Assembly (NCBI RefSeq): GCF_029637705.1
Contig: NZ_CP121252.1
Location: forward strand, 1 to 64,000
DNA length: 64,000 bases
Origin: Citricoccus muralis
GTDB lineage: Bacteria > Actinomycetota > Actinomycetes > Actinomycetales > Micrococcaceae
Reading direction: 5' to 3'
The position numbers and the translations under genes were made by a program. Below the pieces are notes generated by a model that was not told the origin of the DNA, made no database searches, and saw only the letters and a program-made list of their open reading frames with translations. Shown here one piece after another: positions 35,813-48,072 of this stretch. The number at the start of each line of letters is the position of its first letter. The stretch's first letter is position 1.

Positions 35813-36945
35813 TCGGGCGCATCGCCCTCGGCGGCGGGATCGCGGCAGCAGCAGCCGGCGGGCTCGGGTGGGTAATCGCGCGGCGGCTCACCGCGCCCGC
35901 CGGGCCGCGCAGGTTCGACCTCCCCGCCCGAGGATTCGAGCACGACGACAACGGCGACCTGATCGTGCTCGACCGCACCGACCAGACCACCGCCGACGGA
36001 ATCTACAACCTCTGGTTCGAGAACGGCGGCTGGGCGCAGCTCTCCACAGATGCCGTCGATCGCGGACCTGCTGGCATCGCTCGCAGGATCACCGGCTCTG
36101 CACCCGGCTTCACCCCGAAGACCGGGGATCGTGCCTCGTGGAGCGGGATCTACTACGCCACCCCGGCCGATGCCGGGCTCCACGCCCGCGACATCACCAT
36201 CTCGACTCCCGCAGGACCATGCCCGGCCTGGCGCATCGACGGCGACCCTTCGACCTGGGCGATCCATGTCCACGGCCTCGGCAGCACCCGCGCCGGCACC
36301 CTGCGCGGCGTCCGCGCCGCAACCGAGCTCGGTTACACCTCCCTCGTGGTCAGCTATCGCAACACGGCAGAAGGGCCGCGAGTCGGCACCAGTCGAACAA
36401 CCCTCGGCCACACCGAGACCGCCGAAGTTGACGAGGCCATCGGATACGCCGTCCGACGAGGAGCCGAACAGGTCGTGCTCTTCGGCTGGTCGATGGGTGC
36501 CGCAATCGCCCTCCAACTCGCCGACCGGCCTCGACACAAGGGGCTGATCGCCGCGCTCGTGCTCGACTCACCCGTCCTCAACTGGACCGAAGTCATCAAG
36601 ACCAACTGCGCCCACAGCGGACTGCCCGCAGCAGCCGGGCACCTCGCGACCCCGTGGCTCACCCTCGCCCCACTGGCTCGGGCAGTCGGCCTGCCGGGCC
36701 GCATCCCACTCCGCTCCTTCGACCGGACCGCACGAGCCGCAGACATCACCACGCCGACCCTGATCCTCCACGGCAACCGAGACGACTCCGTGCCGATCCG
36801 GCTCTCACAAGCACTCCGAGACGCCCGCCCGGGCCTCGTCGAGCTGGAGACCTTCGACGCCGACCACACGCTCTCCTGGAACGCCGACCCCGACCGGTGG
36901 CACGAGACTGTGACCACCTGGCTCCGGTCGCGTGTCCCACGCTGA
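35809..36945 (+). CDS. Membrane-anchored alpha/beta hydrolase
   Basis: The 378-residue protein has an N-terminal membrane anchor (about 5-27), then a hydrolase domain with HVHGLGSTRAG (oxyanion region), nucleophile elbow GWSMGAA, Asp in HGNRDDSVP and His in FDADHTLSW. The substrate is unknown. It is the last gene of the overlapping XRE-ImmA-membrane protein-hydrolase operon, so it may make, destroy or modify a signal sensed by the module; that is inference. Confidence 0.82.
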   Translation: MIGRIALGGGIAAAAAGGLGWVIARRLTAPAGPRRFDLPARGFEHDDNGDLIVLDRTDQTTADGIYNLWFENGGWAQLSTDAVDRGPAGIARRITGSAPGFTPKTGDRASWSGIYYATPADAGLHARDITISTPAGPCPAWRIDGDPSTWAIHVHGLGSTRAGTLRGVRAATELGYTSLVVSYRNTAEGPRVGTSRTTLGHTETAEVDEAIGYAVRRGAEQVVLFGWSMGAAIALQLADRPRHKGLIAALVLDSPVLNWTEVIKTNCAHSGLPAAAGHLATPWLTLAPLARAVGLPGRIPLRSFDRTARAADITTPTLILHGNRDDSVPIRLSQALRDARPGLVELETFDADHTLSWNADPDRWHETVTTWLRSRVPR

Positions 36946-37080
36946 TCGGCCGAGCGGAGCGGCCACCCTCCGCACCCATGTCGTTCGGCCACGCCCGGAG
37001 AAACCCAACTCAAGCCGTACTTCCGACGGTATCATCGTGAGTGTTGGCCTGCCTGGGCCATTGAGCGAGGGAGGACCAAC

Positions 37081-37350
37081 GTGGCTGAGCCGTGGCTGTC
37101 CGCAGACGACATCGCCGCCCACCTCGGGGTCACCAAAGACACCGTCTACACCTGGATCGCCGAGAAGGCCATGCCCGCCCACAAGGTCGGACGCCTCTGG
37201 AAGTTCCAAGCCAGCGAGATCGACGACTGGGTGCGTGCGGGCGCGGCGGCCAGCGACGACGAGACCGCTCAGCAGCCCACGCAAATGTCAGCGGTCACTC
37301 CTACGATCGTGACGACGAGCACGGGAAGGGGAGACGATGACGCTGAGTGA
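37081..37350 (+). CDS. Small helix-turn-helix (excisionase/MerR-like) DNA-binding protein
   Basis: The 89-residue protein has a complete winged-helix domain of the excisionase type (SADDIAAHLGVTKDTVYTWI, then HKVGRLWKFQASEIDDWV) and a Thr/Asp-rich tail. The GTG at 37081 follows a GAGGGAGG RBS. It overlaps the start of the methylase-like gene by 14 bases, so it is more likely the regulator of the restriction-like operon than the ICE's excisionase. Confidence 0.8.
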   Translation: MAEPWLSADDIAAHLGVTKDTVYTWIAEKAMPAHKVGRLWKFQASEIDDWVRAGAAASDDETAQQPTQMSAVTPTIVTTSTGRGDDDAE

Positions 37351-37981
37351 AGCCCAGCGCTTGGTGAAGTCTAAGCAGCGCGTTGCCGATCACGGCGAGG
37401 TGTTTACGCCGGGGTGGATGGTCGAGGACATGCTCGATCTCGTTAAGCATGAGTCCGAGCGGATCGACTCTCGCGTGCTCGAACCCGCCTGCGGCTCCGG
37501 CAACTTCCTTGTCCCAGTCCTAGCTCGCAAGCTCGTCACCGTCCAACTTCGCCACGGCAAAAGCGAGTTTGAGAGGCGTCACTACGCTCTATTTGCGCTG
37601 ATGTGCACGTACGGCATCGAGCTCCTCGCAGACAACGCCGAGGAGTGCCGCGACAATCTCGCCGAGGTATTCAACACCTTCCTAGGTATCAGCGACGACG
37701 ACCAGTGGGCGCAAGCGGCACGCGCGGTCCTAGCCGTGAACATCGTGCAGGGCGATGCCTTGACCATGACCGTGCCAAGCGGTCAACCGATTACCTTTCC
37801 TGAGTGGGGCTACCTCGGCAAGGGGAAGTTCCAGAGGCGCGACTTCCGCTACGACGACCTCACCCAGCGCGCCTCGTACGAGGGGACTCTGTTCGGCGAA
37901 CTCGACGACGACGACCTGTTCGTGCCCGCGCAGACCTATCCGACGATGACCTTCAGCCAGATCGCCGAGGCCGCCGCGTGA
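37337..37981 (+). CDS. Adenine-methylase-like protein without the catalytic NPPY motif
   Basis: The 214-residue protein begins with HGEVFTPGWMV and has the SAM-binding motif I PACGSGNF at residues 50-57, followed by IELLADNAEECRDNL and a motif III-like QGDAL. No NPPY-type motif IV follows, so it should not methylate alone. The next gene, overlapping by GTGA, encodes a methylase that does have NPPY; the two may act as a complex. It could also be a truncated enzyme, but the frame and length look intact. Confidence 0.75.
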   Translation: MTLSEAQRLVKSKQRVADHGEVFTPGWMVEDMLDLVKHESERIDSRVLEPACGSGNFLVPVLARKLVTVQLRHGKSEFERRHYALFALMCTYGIELLADNAEECRDNLAEVFNTFLGISDDDQWAQAARAVLAVNIVQGDALTMTVPSGQPITFPEWGYLGKGKFQRRDFRYDDLTQRASYEGTLFGELDDDDLFVPAQTYPTMTFSQIAEAAA

Positions 37982-39631
37982 CCCTTGCACCTTTCACTCT
38001 CCGAGGGCACAACCCGGATGTCTTGACCTGCATCGCGAATCTCTCCAACGATGAGGTCTTCACCCCGCCCGAGTTCGCGAACCAGATGCTCGACACGCTT
38101 GCCACCGCGTGGGCAGACGCGAACAACGGCGCGGACATCTGGGCCAACCCCGATGTCACCTTCCTCGACCCGTTCACCAAGTCCGGGGTGTTCCTCCGCG
38201 AGATCGTGCGTCGGCTCACCGACGGACTGATCCTGACGATCCCCGACCTCGCCCAGCGCGTCGATCACATCCTCACCCATCAGGTCTTCGGCATCGGGAT
38301 AACCCAGCTCACGGCGCTGCTCGCGCGTCGGAGCGTCTACTGCTCGAAGTTCGCCAACGGCCCGCACTCGATCGCCACGTCATTCACGACCGAGGACGGC
38401 AACATCTGGTTCGAGCGCACCGAGCACACCTGGGGCGGTGGTAAACGCGAGTTCCGCGTCGATCCGCTCACGAGTGAAGAGATCGCTGTCTACACCAACC
38501 GCAAGTGTGTCTACTGCGGGGCGGGCGAGGACGACTACGCACGGGGCGACGAACTTGAGACTCACGCCTACGCCTTCATCCATACCGACGACATCAAAGC
38601 TCGCATCGCGGAGCTGTTTGGAGACAACATGCAGTTCGACGTCATCATCGGCAATCCGCCCTATCAGCTCAGCGATGGTGGCTACGGCACGTCTGCCGCG
38701 CCGATCTACCAGATGTTCGTAGAGAAGGCACTTGGGCTCGATCCACGCTTCGCCGTCTTCGTCACACCGTCTCGGTGGTTTGCAGGCGGCAAGGGTCTCG
38801 ATGAGTACCGCAAGAAGATGCTCTCCGATCACCGCATGCACGACATCGTCGACTACCCAAAGCTCTACGAGGCCTTCCCGGGCGTGAAGATCAGAGGTGG
38901 CGTCTCGTACTTTCTTTGGGACCGCGAGCATGACGGACCTTGCACGATCCAGACAATGTGGGACGGGCAGCCGGTGGGTGAAAAGGCCACGCGATACCTC
39001 GACGCCTACGATGTGCTGGTCCGTCGGAATGAAGCGGTTCCGATCCTCGACAAGGTTCGGGCGCTCGCTGAGCCAACGCTCGACTCGCGGGTGTCGAGCC
39101 GCAAGCCTTTCGGACTGCCTACCAACTTTCACGGTAAGCCAAGCCCCACTGCCCTCAAGGCTCCGGTGGAACTTTTCGGCTCGCGGAGGGTGAGCTGGGT
39201 GGATCGTGCAGAGATTCCGCTCAACGACTCCTGGGTTGATGAGTGGAAGGTGCTCATGACCGCAGTGCAAGGCACGAGCGCTGCGATTGAAACCAAGTTC
39301 CTCTCGCGCCCGATTCTCGCGGGTCCAGGCACCGCGTGCAGCGAGACGTATCTTGTCGCTGGCCGGTTCGAGATCGAGGAGGAGGCTCGGCGCTACGCCG
39401 GGTACCTGCGGACGCGCTTTGTCCGGTTCCTTGTGTCGTTGCGGAAGTCCACTCAGCACGCCACCAAGGACGTTTACTCATTCGTGCCTGACGTCCCGCT
39501 CGACCAGGACTGGACTGATGCTCTCCTCTACGAGCGCTACGGACTAACTGGCGACGAGATTGCCTTCATCGAGTCGCAGGTCGCTGCCCACGACGACACC
39601 CTCTTGGACGAGGACGGGGCCGACGACAGCG

Positions 39632-39639
<8 letters not shown>
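37978..39639 (+). CDS. Eco57I-type adenine DNA methylase
   Basis: The 553-residue protein starts with GTG at 37978. It has NDEVFTPPEF near residue 22, a variant motif I FLDPFTKSGVFL (62-73), a CVYCG zinc-like knuckle near residue 178, and the catalytic motif IV NPPYQ at 226-230. The C-terminal third (about 330-553) is probably a target-recognition region. The enzyme likely makes N6-methyladenine as the protective arm of a restriction system with the helicase that follows. It overlaps the helicase gene by eight bases. Confidence 0.85.
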
Positions 39640-42202
<2,563 letters not shown>

Positions 42203-42232
42203 CCACCTACCAGCCTTACCGAGAGAATCCAC

Positions 42233-44011
42233 ATGTCGTTCCAGACCCCGCGCAGCATCGAGGAGATGCTGACCGCTATCCACAAGCGCGAGTACCTGAT
42301 GCCTGCGATCCAGCGAGAGTTCGTCTGGGGTGCCGATCAGATCACCAAGCTCGTCGATAGCCTCATGCGCGGGTACCCCGTCGGGTCCTTCCTGCTCTGG
42401 GACGTCAAGCCTGAAACCGCGCAGTCGTACACGTTCTACGAGTTCCTGACGAACTACCACGAGCGCGATAACCCCTACGCGGACAAGGCGACTGTTCCCG
42501 CCGGGAGCGGTACGACGGCGGTGCTCGATGGACAGCAGCGGCTCACCTCCCTGAACATCGCGCTGTACGGCAGTTTCGCGGAGAAGAAGAAGTACGCGTG
42601 GTGGAACAGTGCGGACGCGTTTCCCGTCAAACGCCTCTACCTCAACCTCGTCGACGAGCCCGACGATGAGGAACTCGGCACGAAGTACGACCTGCGGTTC
42701 CTCACCGACCGGGAGGCCTCCCCGGCGGACGGCGAGGCAGACAAGTGGTTCCGGGTCGGAGCAGTCCTCGATCTCGCCAGCGCCGGCCCTGCGATCATGC
42801 GCGAGCTGGAGCAACGGGGCATCGCCGGATCGGCTGACGCGTTCCAGCGGCTCTACGACCTGTACGAGGCGGTGCGGGTTCTCAAGCCGATGAACTACTT
42901 CCTGGTCACCGATCAGGACGCCGACAAGGTGCTCGAAATCTTCGTCCGCGTCAACAGCGGCGGCACCACGCTCTCCTACTCCGATCTGCTGCTGTCGATG
43001 GCGACGAACCAGTGGCAAGAGCTGGATGCTCGTGAGGAAGTCCGCTCGCTGGTCTCCGAGATCAACAGCAACGCCGGCCGCCAGTTCTCGTTCTCCAAGG
43101 ATGTGGTGCTGAAGACCGCGCTGACGATCGCGGACGTGGATGTGCGGTTCAAGGTCACCAACTTCACCCAAGGGAACATGGCCAAGGTGGAGGCAGCCTG
43201 GCCGCAGATCAAGGGGGCCTTGCTGCGTGCTGCGACGCTGCTTCAGCAGTTCGGGTACAACGAGCGCAACCTCACCGCGAACAGTGTGATCGTCCCGGTC
43301 GCGCACTACCTGCACTTGCGGGGTGCGGGCGACTCGTACCTCGATTCCACTGCTGACGCCGCCGACAGGCTCGCCCTTCAACGGTGGGTGACCCGCTCGC
43401 TGGTCAAGCGCGGCATCTGGGGGTCGGGGCTCGACACGCTCCTCACCCGCATCCGCGATGTCCTCCGCACCAACTCGACGAACGGCTTCCCGGTTGCGGC
43501 GGTCGAGGAGGCGATGGCGGCCGTCGGCAAGAGCCTCGCGTTCGACAACGCCGAGATCGACGAACTGCTCAACCTCAAGTACGCCGGCCAGCGAACGTTC
43601 TCCGTCCTCTCGGTCCTGTACCCCGGGCTGGACTTGAGCAAGAAGTTCCACGAAGACCACATCTTCCCCAAGTCACGGTTCACCAAGAAGAAGCTCCTCG
43701 ACGCCGGGATTCCGCTCGACAGCATCGATGACTACCTCGCGGCCGTGAACCTCCTGCCGAACCTCCAGCTGCTCGCCGGGACCGCCAACATCGAGAAGCA
43801 AGACGGCCTACCTGCGCAGTGGATTGACACCGCCTTCCCGAGCGAGGACAAGCGAGCCACCTACCTCACCGAGAACGACCTCGACGGCCTTCCGCTCGAT
43901 CTGGCCGACTTCACATCGTTCTTCGAGGAGCGCAAGCAGCGAATCCGGACCCGCCTACTCGCCGCTCTGGGAACAACACCGGGCGCACCGGAGGAAGCGG
44001 CTCTCTCCTAG
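42233..44011 (+). CDS. DUF262-HNH (GmrSD-like) protein
   Basis: The 592-residue protein has a DUF262 (ParB-like) N-terminal domain with IQREFVWGADQI, YPVGSFLLW and the DGQQR motif at 99-103, and a C-terminal DUF1524/HNH nuclease segment HEDHIFPKSRF starting at His473. Fused proteins of this type include GmrSD, which cuts modified DNA using NTP energy. It follows the helicase by 30 bases, so it may be a fourth member of that system or a separate modification-dependent nuclease. Confidence 0.85.
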   Translation: MSFQTPRSIEEMLTAIHKREYLMPAIQREFVWGADQITKLVDSLMRGYPVGSFLLWDVKPETAQSYTFYEFLTNYHERDNPYADKATVPAGSGTTAVLDGQQRLTSLNIALYGSFAEKKKYAWWNSADAFPVKRLYLNLVDEPDDEELGTKYDLRFLTDREASPADGEADKWFRVGAVLDLASAGPAIMRELEQRGIAGSADAFQRLYDLYEAVRVLKPMNYFLVTDQDADKVLEIFVRVNSGGTTLSYSDLLLSMATNQWQELDAREEVRSLVSEINSNAGRQFSFSKDVVLKTALTIADVDVRFKVTNFTQGNMAKVEAAWPQIKGALLRAATLLQQFGYNERNLTANSVIVPVAHYLHLRGAGDSYLDSTADAADRLALQRWVTRSLVKRGIWGSGLDTLLTRIRDVLRTNSTNGFPVAAVEEAMAAVGKSLAFDNAEIDELLNLKYAGQRTFSVLSVLYPGLDLSKKFHEDHIFPKSRFTKKKLLDAGIPLDSIDDYLAAVNLLPNLQLLAGTANIEKQDGLPAQWIDTAFPSEDKRATYLTENDLDGLPLDLADFTSFFEERKQRIRTRLLAALGTTPGAPEEAALS

Positions 44012-44018
44012 CCCAGGC

Positions 44019-45110
44019 TCACGCGGCGAGCAGCGACAGTGCGGACACGGCCTGGAGAGGTAGCACGCCGTTGCCGAGCGCGGTGAGCTGCTGGTTCTGC
44101 GTCAGGTCGTCGCTGTCCGCAACCCACCCAATCGGGAGGCCCATGAGCCATTCGACGAATGCTGGTGCCGGGCGGGGGCCCTCCGCGTAGTTCAGGAGGG
44201 CTGGCGCTGGCGCGGGGCGTCCGGTGATGTGTTCCCAGCGGGTGATGGCGTCGGCATAGCGTCCCCAGCGCTGAACAGTCCGTCGATCAGGGACCACAGC
44301 GTCTCCGATTCGCCTCGCCTGTTCGGTGAGCCAGCCGGTCCGTGGAGCGCGAAGTCGATGATCTGGTGCGACAGGGCGATCGTCCCGCGCCTCGCTCGCA
44401 CCTGGTCGAGCGTTTCTCCACCGCGCGATGAGTCCGTCGCCAGCGGAGTGCGGAACAGTGCGCCGGGCGAGGGCGAAGATGCGGAAGCGTTGGTGGGGAG
44501 CGCCGACAAGGGAAGCCGGTAGGCCGATCCATCGTGCATCCAGCCGCAGGTCGGCCAGATCGCCGAGAACGGCGCCGAGAGCCCGTAGAGGTCGAGCTGC
44601 GTTGTCTCCCAGACGCCACGGGTCGGGTTCCAGGATGCGAAGGGTTGCGTCATCGGGGGTTGCGTCGCCGGGGTTGCGTCGTTCATTGTCGTCTCCTTCT
44701 GCGGGTGGCCGCGTTGCGGGTGAGGACAGCAGCCCGCGGACGTTCTCGATGACGACCCATTCGGGCTGGAGCGCGTCGATGGCTATGGCCATGTGCGCCC
44801 ACAGACCCGAGCGCGTGCCAGGAGCGAGGCCGGCGCGCTTGCCGACGGTGGACACGTCTTGGCATGGGAACCCTCCGATGAGGATGTCCACAGGCTCGAC
44901 ATGACGCCAGTCGATGGCCGTGATGTCACCGAGGTTCGGTGCGTCGGGCCAGTGGTGGGAGAAGACGCGAGCGACGGGCGCGTTGAGTTCGGAGAACCAC
45001 ACGGTCGTGGCGTTGAATACGTGCTCGACGGCGAGGTCGAGGCCGCCGTAGCCGCTGAACAGCGAGCCGATCCTGAGTCGTGATTCGCCGCTGGCGTCAA
45101 GGTCGTGCAT
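44019..45110 (-). CDS. DNA cytosine-5 methyltransferase
   Basis: The enzyme has motif I LFSGYGGLDLA, catalytic motif IV GGFPCQDVS, motif VI ENVRGL, motif VIII PHQRFRIF and motif X GNGVLPLQA. The variable region between VIII and X (about 100 residues) is the target-recognition part. ATG 45110 has a GGAG RBS eight bases before it (363 residues); ATG 45143 or GTG 45179 would extend it. It is convergent with the DUF262 gene (7-base gap) and no matching nuclease is next to it, so it may be an orphan protective methylase. Confidence 0.88.
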   Translation of the reverse strand: MHDLDASGESRLRIGSLFSGYGGLDLAVEHVFNATTVWFSELNAPVARVFSHHWPDAPNLGDITAIDWRHVEPVDILIGGFPCQDVSTVGKRAGLAPGTRSGLWAHMAIAIDALQPEWVVIENVRGLLSSPATRPPAEGDDNERRNPGDATPDDATLRILEPDPWRLGDNAARPLRALGAVLGDLADLRLDARWIGLPASLVGAPHQRFRIFALARRTVPHSAGDGLIARWRNARPGASEARDDRPVAPDHRLRAPRTGWLTEQARRIGDAVVPDRRTVQRWGRYADAITRWEHITGRPAPAPALLNYAEGPRPAPAFVEWLMGLPIGWVADSDDLTQNQQLTALGNGVLPLQAVSALSLLAA

Positions 45111-45176
45111 AAGGTCTGCTCCGGTGACGGTCGTCCCCGGCATCCGTGCCTCGTCGAGAACTGATGCCGAGCTGGT

Positions 45177-45194
45177 CACCTGTCAGGTGCACGG
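45177..45194 (-). promoter_or_regulatory. Palindromic copy of the recurrent motif upstream of the methylase
   Basis: CACCTG-T-CAGGTG forms a perfect short palindrome. On the minus strand it is preceded by CCGTG, as in the other copies. Confidence 0.4.
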
Positions 45195-45205
45195 CTCCGC
45201 CACGC

Positions 45206-45231
45206 GCTCGCTGCTCGACCGAGCACCGAGC
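45206..45231. repeat. Inverted repeat in the relaxase leader (oriT candidate)
   Basis: GCTCGCTGCTCG (45206-45217) and CGAGCACCGAGC (45220-45231) form a stem with one mismatch in the 267-base divergent gap between the methylase and relaxase genes. MobF transfer origins usually lie beside the relaxase gene and contain such repeats; no nick site was identified. Confidence 0.35.
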
Positions 45232-45342
45232 GACTCCGCCAGACGCCACGGCTTCCGGTCTCTGCTCGGCCCCGTTCGAGGTCACACGCGTCTTGCAGAT
45301 CGAGGTTGAGCGGGCATTCCCGCGGCCGAGATCACCGGGTGC

Positions 45343-45364
45343 GGGTGCTCACCTGCTCGGCAGG
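45343..45364 (+). promoter_or_regulatory. Recurrent leader motif copy upstream of the ICE relaxase
   Basis: The sequence begins GGGTGCTCACCTGCTCGGC and continues AGG, with CCTGC-TCG-GCAGG forming a hairpin. It lies 14 bases before the relaxase ATG. Confidence 0.45.
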
Positions 45365-45377
45365 AGCGGAGGCGAGC

Positions 45378-47990
45378 ATGACGGTTTCGATGCGTGTGAT
45401 GTCGGCGGGTGACGGCTACAAGTACCTGCTCAAGACGGTTGCGGCAGCCGACGGGAACAGGCCACTCTCCACGCCGCTCACTCGCTACTACATGGAGGAA
45501 GGCACCCCGCCTGGTCGTTGGCTCGGCGCGGGCGTAGCGGCCCTCGGTAAGGGCGAGATTCAGGTGGGTGACCGAGTATCGGAGCACCAGCTCCAGCTCC
45601 TGATGGGGACTGGCCATGATCCGATCACCGATGAGCCGCTCGGTCGTGCCTTCCCGACCTACAAGAGCCAGGACGAGCGGATCGAGGCGCGGATCGCCGA
45701 CCTCGACCCGACGATGACGCCTGGGGCCAAGGGTGAGGCAGTCGCGCAGATCGTTGCCGAGGAGACTGCCCGGAGCACGCGACGCGCGGTGGCGGGCTTC
45801 GACTTCACCTTCTCCATCCCGAAGTCAGCATCAGTGCTGTGGGCCGTCGCCGATGCCGGAGTGCAGGCACTGATCGCCGAGGCACATCATCGAGCGGTTG
45901 CGGAGGTGGTTGCGTTCATGGAACGTGAGGTTGCAGCCACCCGCACGGGCGCAACAGCCGGGGACGGCGCGGTTGCGCAGGTCGATGTCACCGGGCTCAT
46001 CGCGACCGCATTCGATCACTTCGACTCCCGCGCCGGCGACCCCCACCTCCACACGCACGTCGTCATCAGCAACAAGGCCAAGACCGTCCTCGATGGCAAG
46101 TGGCGCTCGCTCGACGGCAGACCGATGCACGCCGCCGTCGTCGCGCTCTCCGAACTACACGAAGCCGTGTTCGCCGACCACATGACCCGAACATTCGGCG
46201 TCTCCTGGGAAGCGCGCGAGATGGGCCGCGACCGGAACCCAGCATGGGCGATCACCGGCGTGCCGGAGGAGCTGGTCGCGGAGTTCTCCACCCGCGCCCG
46301 CCACATCGACGCGGAGAAGAACCGGCTCATCGACGAGTACGTTGCCCAGCACGGACGCCAACCATCGAACGCGACGATCCTCAAACTGCGAGCCCAAGCC
46401 ACACTCACGACCCGCCCCGAGAAGCAGGTCCGATCCCTTGCCGACCTGACCGCCGAGTGGCGAACGCGAGCGAGCAAGACCCTGGGCCAGGACGCGACGT
46501 CGTGGGTGCGCGAGGTCACCGACAACTACAAGCCGATGCTCCTGCGTGCCGACGACGTGCCGCTCGACGTGATCGGCGAGCTGGGGCGCACGGTCGTCGA
46601 GGTGGTCGGTGAGAAGCGGTCGACCTGGCGGCGATGGAATCTCATGGCCGAGGCATCCCGGCAGACGATGGGGTGGCGGTTCGCCACCATGCAGGACCGG
46701 GAAGCGATCGTCCCGATGATCGCTGACGCCGCCGAGCTCGTCTCGCTGCGCCTGACCCCACCCGAGCTCGCCGCCTCCCCGATCGTGTTCCGCCGGCCCG
46801 ACGGCACCTCGGTGTTCCGTCCGAAAAGCTCGACCGTGTTCACCTCCGAGTCCCAGCTCGCTGCCGAAGACAGACTCCTCGAACGAGCCGCCAACCTCGG
46901 CGGGCCGACGGTGCCGCTGGCAACCGTTGAAAAGATCACGCGCAGACCCGACGCGGATGGCCGGATGCTCGGCGACGACCAAGCAGAGGCGGTGATCCGC
47001 ATCGCGGTGTCAGGACGGATGCTCGACGTGCTGATCGGCCCCGCCGGGGCGGGCAAGACCACCGCCATGAACGCGCTCCGCCGAGCGTGGGAAGCCGAAC
47101 ACGGCACCGGGTCCGTCGTCGGGCTCGCGCCGTCAGCGGTCGCTGCCCAGGTCCTCGCCGACGATCTCGGGATCGCGACGGAGAACACCGCGAAGTGGTG
47201 GCAGAACCACCTCATCCACGCCACCAGGTTCGAGGCGGGCCAGCTCGTCATCATCGACGAAGCATCCCTCGCCGGCACCCTGTCACTGGACCGAATCACC
47301 CACCTCGCTCAAGACGCGGGTGCGAAGGTGTTGCTGGTCGGCGACTATGCCCAACTGCAATCCGTGGACGCCGGCGGAGCGTTCGCGATGATCGCCAGAG
47401 ACCGGTCCGACACCCCCGAACTGGTCGATGTTCACCGCTTCACCCACGCCTGGGAGAAGACCGCCTCACTCGAGCTACGCCACGGGCGCACCCCGGCCAT
47501 CGACACCTACCTCACACACGAGCGCATCCAGGACGGCGACGGCGAGGCCATGACCGATGCCGCCTACAATGCCTGGCGCGCCGACCGCGACGCGGGGCTG
47601 GTGTCGGTGCTGATCGCCGAGACCCATGAAGACGTGACCGCGCTGAACGGTCGCGCCCGCGCCGACCTGATCCTCAACAGGACGCTGAACCCCGACCGCG
47701 AAGTCGAGCTGCGAGACGGGACCGCCGCAGGCGTCGGCGACACCATCATCACGCGACTCAACAACCGGAACCTCCGCACCCTGGCCGGTCGGGACTGGGT
47801 GCGCAACGGCGACATCTGGACCGTCACCGCCGTCGGCGACGACGGGACCATCACCATCGCACGCGACTACGGGACTGGCACCACCATTCGCGACGACGGC
47901 ACCATAAGGGCTCGCAGGCGTGGCCGCAGGTTCGGCGGCAGCATCCTCCTTCCAGCGGGGTATGTGGCCGAGCATGTCGATCTCGGCTAG
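45378..47990 (+). pseudogene. MobF relaxase/helicase of the ICE, N-terminal part, split by the nested element
   Basis: This part encodes 870 residues of a TrwC/TraI-type relaxase. It has candidate catalytic Tyr37/Tyr38, the three-His metal site H223-L-H-T-H227, and helicase Walker A GPAGAGKT (554-561) and Walker B VIIDEAS. The frame ends at a TAG made of the last two bases of the CTCGGCTA repeat and the first base of the nested element. The remaining 333 residues, with the last helicase motifs, lie at 60,902-61,903. The relaxase domain could still be made, but the helicase is cut before its AYRAQG motif. Confidence 0.93.
47982..47989 (+). repeat. Left attachment-site core (CTCGGCTA) of the nested element
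   Basis: This 8-base sequence recurs in direct orientation at 60896-60903. Here it is followed by GCCGAG, making a 14-base perfect palindrome CTCGGCTAGCCGAG (47982-47995). The next bases (GCCCCAAACGCACTCACCT) are related, inverted, to the sequence just inside the right end. Confidence 0.85.
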
Positions 47991-48072
47991 CCGAGGTGCC
48001 CCAAACGCACTCACCTGTGATCGTGCGCGTATGCGCAACCCCAGTCTACCGCTGTGGAGCGGGGCGGGCTGG

